From contig CM034144.1 of assembly GCA_019914995.1 (NCBI GenBank), positions 134,001 through 198,000 of the forward strand: a DNA stretch of 64,000 nt. The letters are read 5' to 3'. The position numbers and the translations under genes were made by a program. This DNA comes from Acanthochlamys bracteata (lineage: Eukaryota > Streptophyta > Magnoliopsida > Pandanales > Velloziaceae). The notes under the pieces are model-generated. The model saw only the letters and a list, made by a program, of their open reading frames with translations. It made no database searches and had not been told where the DNA came from. Below, in pieces: positions 1 through 9,800 of the stretch. Positions within the stretch are counted from its first letter, which is position 1, and the number at the start of each line of letters is the position of its first letter.

Positions 1-739
1 TTCATGAAAATTTCTACGACATGGCTTTTACCTTAATTCTCAAATTCTGGAAAGGTTCTGAATTGAAAAGGTTACGCAAAACCCGGCAATAACTTCCCTT
101 TACTTAGGAAGAGGTGTGTGAGGGTTCTTATTTGAAAAATTGCAATTTCAGGGAACTAGAACGTGCATTCACAGTCATTTCAGAAAAATGCTGCCCGGAT
201 AGTGATGGCTCATTATTTAAAGGGTGAGGTGAAGTTTTTAATTTGCATTTCCAGCCCTCTCCATGTCTTTTTGTCCCATAATGCTTTCCCTGACCTAATT
301 TGTTTCTGCTACCTTCATGGATTTGCTGTAAGCATATATTAGAATTCATATTTCTCAGGAGCAACCGAAGAGGTCAGAATTATTTGTTGCCACCAAGCAA
401 TGATGGAGCATATTCTAGTGAACAGACAAACACCAGCTTCGTTTCTCACCACGTCAAAGGAAATAGTCACTGGGAAACTCTTGAGTTCTATCTTGTATGC
501 ACCTCTCACCTGTTGTTCACTAATCCTTTGTCATAAATTTTATGTTGCTTCTTGCTTTTTCTCTATTACTTTTGTTCAAGGGTAGTTGAATGGTAAATCT
601 GAGGATTGAATCTGAAGAGCTCATCCATTCTGGAGTTTTTCTTTTTTTTTTTTAAAAATTTTTTTTTTTATAAGCTTATATGTAAGTACGAATCAGCCAT
701 TAACAGAACTGTATTATTGATTACTTCTGATAATGGCAG
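1..739 (+). other. NUP160 intron sequence, no certain exon
   Basis: This stretch precedes the first sure NUP160 exon, whose acceptor TGGCAG ends at 739. It contains T-rich intron-like tracts (for example around 640-670) and no reading frame that I recognise. One upstream NUP160 exon may be hidden between about 350 and 590, but I cannot support exact ends. Confidence 0.5.
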
Positions 740-1746
740 GACAAATATAAAAAACTTAATCCACGATTACTGGTAACAGTTGCTGAGACACTTCTACGGA
801 ATGATTCGCAGATTGAGCTTCCTCTTTGGCTGGTTCACATGTTTAAGGTATTCTCTCTGGATGTTGTGATTTAGTGATTGCAATGCGCTGTAATTGTTAA
901 TTTGGAATGCAAATCTCCTGTTAAGTAATGACTCTCAACAAGGACAAAAAGGTGCCAGCGAACGCACATGTTGAGCCTGTTCAGGATTAGTAGGCACTCT
1001 GCATATCTTAGTTAATGTGGACTCGATGCCATGCTTTGGAAGTAATGCTGAACGCAAACACTTGCATGTTTCTGTTAGATTTTCTGGGTTTTGACACATT
1101 TTGATCTCATCTCTATGAAAGGGCGGTAAGATGACAACTTCTTGGGGAATGACGGGCCAGGAATCAGATCCAGCAGCACTTTTCCGACTTTATGTGGATT
1201 ACGGCCGATGTGCTGAAGCAACTAATCTGCTACTCGAATTCCTGGATTCATTTGCTTCTCGGGTAATCCGATTCTTCTCTGGGGAAGTGTCTTTTCCTTT
1301 TGATCTGTACAGTGTCTTTTTCTCAGCTTCCAACATGTAAGTATCTCCTTGTGCTAAAACTAAGGCTGTTTGCATTTGAATCATGCAGAGACCAGTTGAT
1401 TTGGTCAATAGAAAAAAAATGTCTTCAGTTTGGTTCCCCTACACTGCAGTTGAACGTCTTTGGTGCCAACTAGAGGAGTTGCAAAATGCAGGGCATATGG
1501 CAGATCAGTGTGGTAAGCTCAAAGGATTGATAGAGACATCACTGATGAACCATCTCAGACAGGTATGGCTTGGTTATACAGCCTCAACGTGTTATGAGGG
1601 TTCTTTTCGAACTAGCTCTGACCGTGGTTGTTGTTACTGCAACACAGGTTAAGATCGACTCAGACGATGCAGTAGAAGCTGCAAGCACCCACTGTCCTAG
1701 CAGCTCAAAGTTAGCAGATGACTTTGCGGGGGTGCAAGAGATGTAA
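740..1746 (+). CDS. NUP160: NUP160 nucleoporin, C-terminal exons (5' part outside window)
   Basis: These are the last four exons I can define of the plant Nup160 (SAR1) scaffold nucleoporin, part of the Nup107-160 subcomplex that builds the nuclear pore and supports mRNA export. Exons are 740-847, 1122-1262, 1389-1562 and 1648-1746, all with GT..AG introns and matching phase. Recognisable stretches are KYKKLNPRLLVTVAETLLRN, LWLVHMFKGGKMTTSWGMTG, ALFRLYVDYGRCAEATNLLL and KMSSVWFPYTAVERLWCQLE, a helical-repeat C-terminus typical of plant Nup160. The stop is TAA after VQEM. Earlier exons should lie mostly left of the window; I could not place a sure exon in 1-739. The gene converges on the GT64 gene, with 163 bases between the two stop codons. 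Confidence 0.9.
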
Positions 1747-1909
1747 TTAATCACCGTGACGTAACGTTTACTTGTTACCCACATGGCGTAAAATGTTATG
1801 CTCTGTTCCATCTCTGTTGTATTTATGTGTAAAACCAGAATTTTTGCGTACAATATTTTCTTCTGAATGTTCCAACAAGCAAAGATGTAGAACATTGGAG
1901 AGGTGATTT

Positions 1910-2920
1910 TCACTGCTTATCACATCTAACCAGATTGCCGTTTATGTGACACAACCCTTGCTCTTCAACCCCTTCTACGACACGACCGTAGCTATACCTC
2001 AACGGCATTACACCTAGTATCCTATGAAACTCTCTAATACACCATCCCCTGACTTCCCAATGGTCTCCTCTCGAGCTCAACCCCTTTCGTTCCATCTCCA
2101 TTTCCTTTGCTGATGCTGTCATTATTGAAGTAGTGTTACTACTCAATGTCGTTACGTTTCTTCTGTTCCGCGGATCACCCCAGTCAATTATCCTCTTACC
2201 CTGTACCAGCAACGGACGTTCACCGCTCTCTATTGCCACCACGAAGTTCATCAGTATATCTTCGCAATTGCGAACTTTATCCACAACTTTCCGGGCAAGA
2301 ATTAACCTGTTCCAGCAGGAGTACCGAAACAAATACTCCGTTTTCAAAATTACAAACTTGGTCAGCATCAAAGAGTACCTATCATGATGGACGGTGTAGA
2401 TCCAAGTCTTCTTCTCCAAATCCAAATCGTGCGATCTCGCGAACAAGCCAACCATCGAACGGTCGTGATTCTTCCACGTTGCAAACGCGAAGGAAATCGA
2501 TTCGATATCGATCTCGACATCATCGTCGGCGATGGCCACTGCACGCGTTCGGATTTCGGACAAGGGAATAAACCGATCGTTTAGCGAAGAAGAAGAAGAG
2601 AAGACGATCGACACGCGGCGGCCGCGGAGAGAAGTCAACGGTTCGAGAGAAGATGGCGAAGTGGATGGGTTCGACCAGAGGATGATGACGTCAGAGACGG
2701 TAGGATTGACGGCGTAGGACACCGCGAGTGATTTCAGCAGAGGTATTCGTGCCTCAGAGTAGCCGTTGATGAGGACGGTGAGTTGGTCGGAGCGAAGGAT
2801 TCGCGGGTCGGGCAACGATTCCGGGTGGCACCGTTTCGGTTTTAATCCAAATCCAACAGAGAAGAGGAAGAAGAAGGACAACAACAAGGTTAGTAGTTCT
2901 TGTTGTTTGATTCTGTTCAT
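1910..2920 (-). CDS. Glycosyltransferase family 64 protein (GT64 C3-like, exostosin-type)
   Basis: Single-exon gene of 336 residues. GT64 enzymes are type II membrane proteins of the endomembrane system that transfer sugars from nucleotide donors; plant members include GINT1 and GMT1, which glycosylate sphingolipids. The N-terminus has a hydrophobic anchor or signal (LLTLLLSFFFLFSVGFGL, about residues 10-27). Next come LTVLINGYSEARIPLLKSL and VSDVIILWSNPS, typical of the GT64 fold. The metal and nucleotide-binding acidic motif AIADDDVEID follows, then FATWKNHDRSMVGLFARSHD. I start at ATG 2920 because the frame upstream reads through UTR-like sequence, and MNRIKQQ lies just before the hydrophobic segment. 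The length fits the short 'C3' class of plant GT64 proteins. The substrate is unknown. Confidence 0.88.
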   Translation of the reverse strand: MNRIKQQELLTLLLSFFFLFSVGFGLKPKRCHPESLPDPRILRSDQLTVLINGYSEARIPLLKSLAVSYAVNPTVSDVIILWSNPSTSPSSLEPLTSLRGRRVSIVFSSSSSLNDRFIPLSEIRTRAVAIADDDVEIDIESISFAFATWKNHDRSMVGLFARSHDLDLEKKTWIYTVHHDRYSLMLTKFVILKTEYLFRYSCWNRLILARKVVDKVRNCEDILMNFVVAIESGERPLLVQGKRIIDWGDPRNRRNVTTLSSNTTSIMTASAKEMEMERKGLSSRGDHWEVRGWCIREFHRILGVMPLRYSYGRVVEGVEEQGLCHINGNLVRCDKQ

Positions 2921-3102
2921 GGTTTTGTTTCCTGTTGTTTGATTGATTTCCGTTCTGCTACTGCTGCTCGGTATTAAAATATAGAGATCTCTTTGGAATG
3001 TTGCTGGTAAAAATATTGTTTTACAAAAAATTATAAAATTACATAAATAGATTTTACTGTGAAAATAAAGAAACAAAAAAGAAAAAATAGAGTTTTACAT
3101 TG

Positions 3103-3501
3103 TTAGTTATGAAAAATTCTGATTTTCTTGTTGATGTTGTAATTGTTGTGTGATGATTCAATGACTCTGAGAGTTTCTTCGAAATCTTCTTCGTTGCATG
3201 GCACCCTGAGACCTTCCTTATGCTCGAAACCAAACTCCTCTGCAGCTTTCGCCATTAACTCGATGAAGACAGATAGCTGCAGATAACTGGTTGGTATAAC
3301 GTACCGCCGCATTTCTTCGCCGACGTAAACCGCAAGGCAACCTTTAGGCACTGGTGTCGGTATCGCCGTATCGCCGTTGTCTTCGAGGAGGGAAGTCTTT
3401 AGGTGAAGATCATGCGAATTGCGGGATGAAGATTTAATGGATTTTTTCTTCCATTTGATTGCAAGTGTTGCTAGTTTTGGTGCCCGAATTGGGGACAGCA
3501 T
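3103..3501 (-). CDS. SAUR family auxin-responsive protein
   Basis: Intronless gene for a 132-residue small auxin-up RNA protein. The SAUR core is complete: VPKGCLAVYVGEEMRRYVIP, then SYLQLSVFIELMAKAAEEFG, then FEHKEGLRVPCNEEDFEETL. Known SAURs inhibit PP2C-D phosphatases and so promote plasma-membrane H+-ATPase activity and cell expansion. A basic N-terminus (KLATLAIKWKKKSIKSSSR) precedes the core, as in many SAURs. The upstream GT64 gene shares its strand. It is divergent from the SAUR at 4626, with about 1.1 kb of shared promoter DNA between them. Confidence 0.92.
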   Translation of the reverse strand: MLSPIRAPKLATLAIKWKKKSIKSSSRNSHDLHLKTSLLEDNGDTAIPTPVPKGCLAVYVGEEMRRYVIPTSYLQLSVFIELMAKAAEEFGFEHKEGLRVPCNEEDFEETLRVIESSHNNYNINKKIRIFHN

Positions 3502-4498
3502 ATCTCATGCAATGCAAAGAAGAAGAAATTAAACAACAACAAGGAAAGAAAAGAATAAGAAGGACAACAACAACAACTGCTAGAAGAAGAAGAAGCCGGG
3601 GAGAGTCATGCAAAGATTGCAGATAACGACAGGTAGTGATCTTTGCAAGAATGTGCATTAACCGAACCAATCTTATAAAAATCTTGCATGCAGGATTATG
3701 AGGAACGAAAGATTTCGGAAGAAATTTTGATTTTGATTCCTCTCCATGAAATGGAATTAGAAGCGGAGGAGAAGAAGAACCTCCATTGTTTTGGCTTTCA
3801 TATCATTTCATTCATTCAAACGCCAAACGTTTCTTGGCACTGTTTATTTATGTACAAGAGGAAAATGGGTTATATAGTACAAGCTAGGCCAGGTAATGGA
3901 GTGCACAAACTAATCACATCTTCTACCTTGTTTTTCTTATGAAATAAAATATAAGACTTTGTGTTATATATTAGAAAAAACTGTGCTCACCGGAATTGTT
4001 CGGTACTGTTTATAAAATAATTTTTTTAAAATAAAAAATATTTTTAATGATTTATAATGGGATCCTCTTGTTAGGTAGATAAAAGCCAGATATAATTTAG
4101 GAATTCAATTTGTGAGATGATTTCAATTTCCAATTTAATGTTTTTTGTCATACTCTATACAAATACATAAGAGAATAATTGGCACTCGGTAATGAATGCA
4201 TGAATTAGGAACTGCGAAGAACAATCGAGCTTTGGAAATTTATTATTATCATTAATTGTGATTAATGAAGAACCAAAATTTCCTACCACTTATACATGCA
4301 TTTTAATTCATTTAGGGACTCAAAATTCTAATCCTAATTTTCAAATTTGGTGCTGGAATTAAGAAAGATAGTTATACAAAATTATTTATTATTTTTTAAG
4401 AAATAGATATACGAAAAAAGAAGTGGTAAAATAAAATCCCTATTAATCTGAAGTGCATAAAAACCTGTGTAGTGGTTTATCTTCACAAATCTCTGCCT
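3502..4498. other. Intergenic region between divergent SAUR genes
   Basis: About 1 kb without a supported gene. It is AT-rich, especially 3940-4100 and 4360-4450. It must hold the promoters of both flanking SAUR genes. No transposon ends or RNA gene were recognised. Confidence 0.5.
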
Positions 4499-4507
4499 AT
4501 ATAAATT
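4499..4507 (+). promoter_or_regulatory. TATA box of SAUR gene at 4626
   Basis: TATATAAAT lies about 120 bases upstream of the ATG. It is followed by a CT microsatellite (about 4525-4541), a common 5' leader element in plants (Y-patch type). Confidence 0.55.
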
Positions 4508-4625
4508 CACCACCAAGATTCTTCGCTCTCTCTCTCTCTCTATTCGTTTTCAATGTTTTAAGAAAATAATTTCTTCAGTTGATCCCGAAATCGTTTGATT
4601 AATTCGTTTTTGAGTCGATTAATCG

Positions 4626-5075
4626 ATGCAGCTTGGATCGAAGCTTCAGCAAGCGGTTCGACGTTGGAAATCACGAAGAGTTCTTCGGCGAACTCAGTCC
4701 GGCGGTTCAGTCAGGCAAGGATTCATGGCCGTATACGTCGGCGGTGACCGGCAGAGATTCGTTGTTCCGACGCGGTACGTTAACTATTCTGTATTCGCTG
4801 CGTTGTTAGAACAGACAGAGGAAGAGTTGGGTGGGTTCATGCCGGCCGGCGGCTTAGTTCTCACCTGCGATCCCTTTTTTTTCGGTTATGTGGTTGATGC
4901 GTTAGATCGAGATGAGAATCGGTACAAGGGAATGACGTTGCAGGGGTTCGTCGATTTGTTTTACGGTTACGCGGCGAATGAGAATTCGTATTATTATAGT
5001 TGTTTTCATGAATCCTCCGCCGCCGCATCCGCTGCCGCTCCCTTCTCTCCTCTTCTCTCTAACGCCCTGGCATGA
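4626..5075 (+). CDS. SAUR family protein with extended C-terminus
   Basis: Intronless gene for 149 residues. The SAUR domain runs from about residue 30 to 95: RQGFMAVYVGGDRQRFVVPT, RYVNYSVFAALLEQTEEELG and GGLVLTCDPFFFGYVVDALD. The basic N-terminus (KLQQAVRRWKSRRVLRRTQS) is usual for the family. The C-terminal part is unusual, with a Tyr-rich stretch (ENSYYYS) and an Ala/Ser-rich end. The helix residue normally found as 'PC' in LRIPC is TC here. The start fits the TATA box at 4499 and is the first ATG after the CT-rich leader. Role as for other SAURs (PP2C-D inhibition, growth); specificity unknown. Confidence 0.85.
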   Translation: MQLGSKLQQAVRRWKSRRVLRRTQSGGSVRQGFMAVYVGGDRQRFVVPTRYVNYSVFAALLEQTEEELGGFMPAGGLVLTCDPFFFGYVVDALDRDENRYKGMTLQGFVDLFYGYAANENSYYYSCFHESSAAASAAAPFSPLLSNALA

Positions 5076-6712
5076 AACTAGGGTTATTTGGGTTAGTTTC
5101 TTTTCGTAAAAATGGGGTTCGGGTTTGAATCTGGTGATGATGAGAGTCACAGAGTAGCCGTCCGTGGAATCGAAACCGATGGATTCGATGGGATGATGAA
5201 AAATTGTTAGGGTTAGATGGTTCTATGTTGTGCTGGGGTTGATCTGTTCTGGGGTGTGTTTAAGAATTTTCTCTTAATTTTAGTAGGGAAAATTGTGAGG
5301 GTTTTTAGAACTTCGTTTTAGCTTTATTTAAGAAATGCTGATTCTAGAATTTGAAATGGAAACTTTTGTTCAGTGTTTTGGGTAATTCTCATTTTATTGT
5401 TAAGAGATTAATAGGTAGATCTATTAGATTCAATTCAATCATCTGATCGATTGTTGCAGTTAGAATTTGCGAACCTTTATCAACAAGGATTTCCAATTTT
5501 TGAGTAATTAATAGATAGATTGAATGGTTGGTGGTGACTCATTCCGGGAAGTGATGAACATCGTTATTGTTATAGTACAATTTTGATGTAATGCATTATT
5601 AGGAATCGGTAACTCATTCGTTGTGAAATAGGTAAAGATGAAACAATTCTTGAAATGCATTAGATTGTGGAGGTTGAGCATTGTCGTGATCAGTTACAAA
5701 TCTTGAAATGCAAATTATGTGCTGAAGATTGTGGGTTTTGTTTTGAATTGCTTAAAAAAGTAGAGCTTTTAGATCTGGATACAATCTTGGGAGTCATTAA
5801 AACTTCAACATTTTGTGTATATTTCTCTATAAGTAAATCCAAAAGTTTCTCTCACTTTACAACACTACATTCCACAAAAGAATAATAAGAAAGGTATTGA
5901 AAGAAAACCATCGTTGCTTTCTCGGGAGTGTTCCAAACTGAAAAGCAAAAAGCAATTCCCAGTTCGTGTTTTTAATAATCGGTAATTAAATTAAAAACTA
6001 AAAAATAAAATTTTTTTTTAAAATAAAGTAAAAGTATAATTTAATATTTGTATTTTAATAACTTTTAAAAATATATTAAAAATTAAAATATATAATTATA
6101 TTAAAATATATATAATAAAAAAATTAAATTTAAATTTTCGAATGTGAAAATAAAATTTTAAATTTTATATAATTAAAATATATAAATTATTTAAAAATTA
6201 AAATTTAATCAAAAAAATAAAATTATGGTATTTGAAATACGTTTCTAGTACATAAACAAAATTTAAAAAAGTTTTTCTTTCTACGTTTCATCTTTTATGC
6301 AATGTAATCCTAAACAATCTCCCTGACTCCCATGCATGTTTTTCATCCACCATCTTATTTTTCTAAAAAAGAATATGCCGTAGTTACGCAACCATGGGTT
6401 AACAAGTGTTTGGGCTGAAATTTCTTAACATCCCTAACCCAATTCAGAAAACAGGCCAGCCCACTTACCCATATCCAAATCTCTTGTAGATCACGATGAA
6501 AATACTGACGGCTACCACAGTAAGCGCACCGTACGACTAACCACCATCTTCAAGCTCCACTAACCAAATTCACAATGGAACGGTTGACATTGATCCCCTT
6601 CCTGTCTCTTATATCTCCGGCTAAAATCCAAATTTTATTTAATTTAACCGAAACCAAAAGCTGCTGAACTATAGAAAGCAAAAGTGCAAAACTACTACTA
6701 GTTCAAAATTAT
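5076..6712. other. Intergenic region, AT-rich
   Basis: 3' flank of the SAUR gene, then a strongly AT-rich tract at about 5985-6240 made of A/T runs, similar in texture to tracts at 47.1, 59.9 and 61.1 kb. A short frame at 5667-5885 has no family I recognise. The right end is the ISA3 promoter. Confidence 0.5.
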
Positions 6713-6720
6713 ACACGTGT
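6713..6720. promoter_or_regulatory. Palindromic G-box/ABRE ACACGTGT in ISA3 promoter
   Basis: Perfect 8-base palindrome with a CACGTG core, about 160 bases upstream of the ISA3 ATG and about 40 bases upstream of a TATA-like TAATATATA at 6757. G-boxes bind bZIP and bHLH factors in light, clock and ABA responses. The link to ISA3 regulation is inference. Confidence 0.45.
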
Positions 6721-6881
6721 AATTTACTTGGACCAAATTACCCTTATCACGGTTCTAATATATACCCCTTCTTCTTCGCTTCGCAGAGCTCACTGCACTC
6801 TAGTTCGTTGTGACTCAATTCATAAACTGATTGAGTTTTGAAATCAATTGATTGGTTAGTCCTCTTTGATCTCGGCGGAGA

Positions 6882-9800
6882 ATGGACCTCTTCGGCGCAG
6901 CAGCAGTATCGTTACCCAAATTTCTCCGACCGCTGATTGGTTTCCATTACAATACCTGTGGAACTAAATCTCACTGCAGACCTAAAATCGGCCGGAAATA
7001 TACAGAAGCAGTCATGAATTTTGAGAAAAGGAAGATGGTTGAAGGATCAGTGAGTAATGTGTTGGGCGTGAACGCATCAGCTGCAACGACGACGGCGGTT
7101 GTTGTAGAGGAGTTGGGTTTCAAGGTGTTCGCTGGAAGTCCGGTCCCTTTTGGTGCCACGACGATGGACGGAGGTGTTAATTTCGCTATCTATGCTAGTG
7201 GTGCTACTGCTGCTACATTGTGTTTGTTCACACTCCAAGATCTCCAAGCTGTATGTTTTGTTATTTTTTCTAGAGTTCTTTGATCAGAATCTTGTAATTC
7301 TTTTTGTGATTATGTTTGTGTTGTTGATACAATTTTCCGAATCGATTATGTAGAATTAGTAGTTAGATAGCTGTTCAATTTTGTTTATTCCGATTTTTTT
7401 TGCACGTTAAGTCGCATATTAGTAATTCACTAATTCTTATTTTTATTTTATTTTATTTTAATTTTCTTGGGGCATTTTAATTGATTTTGCATGCTATTTT
7501 ACAGAACATAGTTACAGACGAAATCCCACTTGATCCTTTAATCAACAGAACTGGGAATGTGTGGCATGTTTTCCTTGAGAGGGACCTTAAGGATATGATG
7601 TACGGATACAAGCTCGATGGAAAGTTTAGCCCAGAAGAGGGGCATTGGTATGATTCTTCTCAGATTTTGGTTGATCCGTATGCTAAGGTTGGTTCCATTG
7701 GTAATTGTACCTTTGTGTTTGCAGTGTTCATGTTTCTCTGTCATTTTGATCGTTCACATTGCTTAGCCACTATGTTAGCAGTCAAATAGTCTTATGCTTA
7801 GCTGCATTTATGTGCAAACTCATATTTGCACAAGTTACAAATGAATAATTTTTTTTTATACTTTGTTTAGGCAGTTATAAGCAGAGGGGAATATGGTGTG
7901 GTGGGACCTGATGGGGACTGTTGGCCTCAAATGGCGGCCATGATTCCGGATTCTGGTGATGAGGTACCCCAAGAGTTTGATCATTCTTTAGTAGATTTGC
8001 TTTTCTGCTGTTGGTAATGCTCTTGGTTTAACCTATAAAATTTAGTTTGGATATTTCCGTACTGGATTATATTTTAGAAATAAAGCCATACTTCAGAATA
8101 GTATAATCTGCTGGAAACTTTCAGCTAAGAAGCTTTTACATTTGTTCTTTCAGTTTGATTGGGAAGGAGACTTACCTCTATGCCTCCCTCAAAAGGATCT
8201 TGTCATTTATGAAATGCATTTGCGAGGTTTTACCAAGCATGATTCAAGCAGGACTAAATTCTCAGGAACTTACCTTGGTGCAGTGGAGAAACTTGACCAT
8301 TTAAAGGTACTGAATCATGTTTACAGTTTTCTTAACAAAACAGGTATTTCAAATTCTAGAAGGCGTTTGAAATGGAAGAGATTTTTCTACCTGAATGGGG
8401 ATAGGGTTCTCAAATAAAAATTCTATTGTTGAAGGAGAAGATTTTTTCGAGCTTATTGGATTAGATATGAGGCCGTAGTTCTTTTTGTGCTTAAATTGAA
8501 GTTTCTTTTCCTCTCCTGAGTATTCCTAAAACTTTGTAGGAGCTTGGAGTCAATTGTATAGAGCTAATGCCTTGTCACGAGTTTAATGAGCTGGAGTACT
8601 ATAGCTACAACAGTGCCATGGGCGAACATAGGTTTGGGGAACATGAACTCAGTATTAAAGCTCATTGTCAACAAGAATCATACTCTTTTAGATTCTTTAA
8701 AGACTGAAAGGCATTATCCTACAAAATGAACATGTCAATGCTGCTGGTGTTTGGCATTCATGCATATATCATCTCACTAACAATTCTGTAGCGAAGGTCT
8801 TGGTCTTGATGAGCATTCTATGGAATGCTGGAAGCAAAGAGCAATCTCTTATTTATATAGTTACATAGCTCAAGAATATGATGACATTGATGTGATGTCA
8901 CACTACAAAGCAAAAGTTTTTGTTGTGATTATAGTAGGAAGCGTCCGGCTCATTATTGGTTACTTCCTCAAAAGTTTCTAGGTTGAGGCTTAAACCAAGG
9001 TAGCCCCTGCATTCACTAAATGTCCAAAATTAAACTAATCTGTCCTATCGTTTTAGTATGGACCTTCTCTGTGCATTCTATATACATAAGTTAGACATAA
9101 AATATCCTTTCAACAATTTGAATGTGAATACCTGTTTCTTTCATCAGGTCCTTCATAATAATGTTTAATATGAACTGACCTTTAGGATTTAATTACAAAC
9201 CTTTGAAATTTAGAAGGTATTAATTCTCTAATTAAGATATGTCTTGTCTTCGTCATGTTAGGATGAACTTCTGGGGATATTCAACTATCAATTTCTTTTC
9301 ACCGATGATAAGATACTCATCAGCTGGCATACAGAACTGTGGACGTGATGCCATAAATGAGTTTAAGACTCTCGTTAGGGAAGCTCACAAAAGAGGAATC
9401 GAGGTTATTTTCTATTTCTTAGTTTGCAAATAGTTGAGTATATGGTCTGCAAGAAGTGCAATTTATCATGGATATAAACATCAGCATTTCTTGTATGGCA
9501 TGCATGTTGTCTGCTTTACGCTCGAGTAGCTAAATGTAAGCAATTGGTGATTACCAATTGAGCGATGCATGTAACAGGTGGTGGTTAAAGCCATGATAAA
9601 TTGCACTACTTTCATTGCAGTGGTGAGATTTTGCTGCTACCTTCACTTGTCAGGTTATTCTAGATGTTGTCTTCAATCATACAGCTGAAGGGAATGAGAA
9701 TGGACCTATCTTGTCTTTCAGAGGGGTGGATAACAGCACGTATTATATGCTTGCTCCAAAGGTAAGTTGGAAAAATCTAATGTGTTGGGTTCATAGTGTC

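Noticed and set aside
2146-2571. Plus-strand frame of 141 codons opposite GT64
   Set aside because: Low-complexity Ser/Arg reading of the antisense strand.
5667-5885. 72-codon frame with Cys and Leu residues
   Set aside because: No family match I recognise and no promoter or splice context; likely chance in AT-rich DNA.
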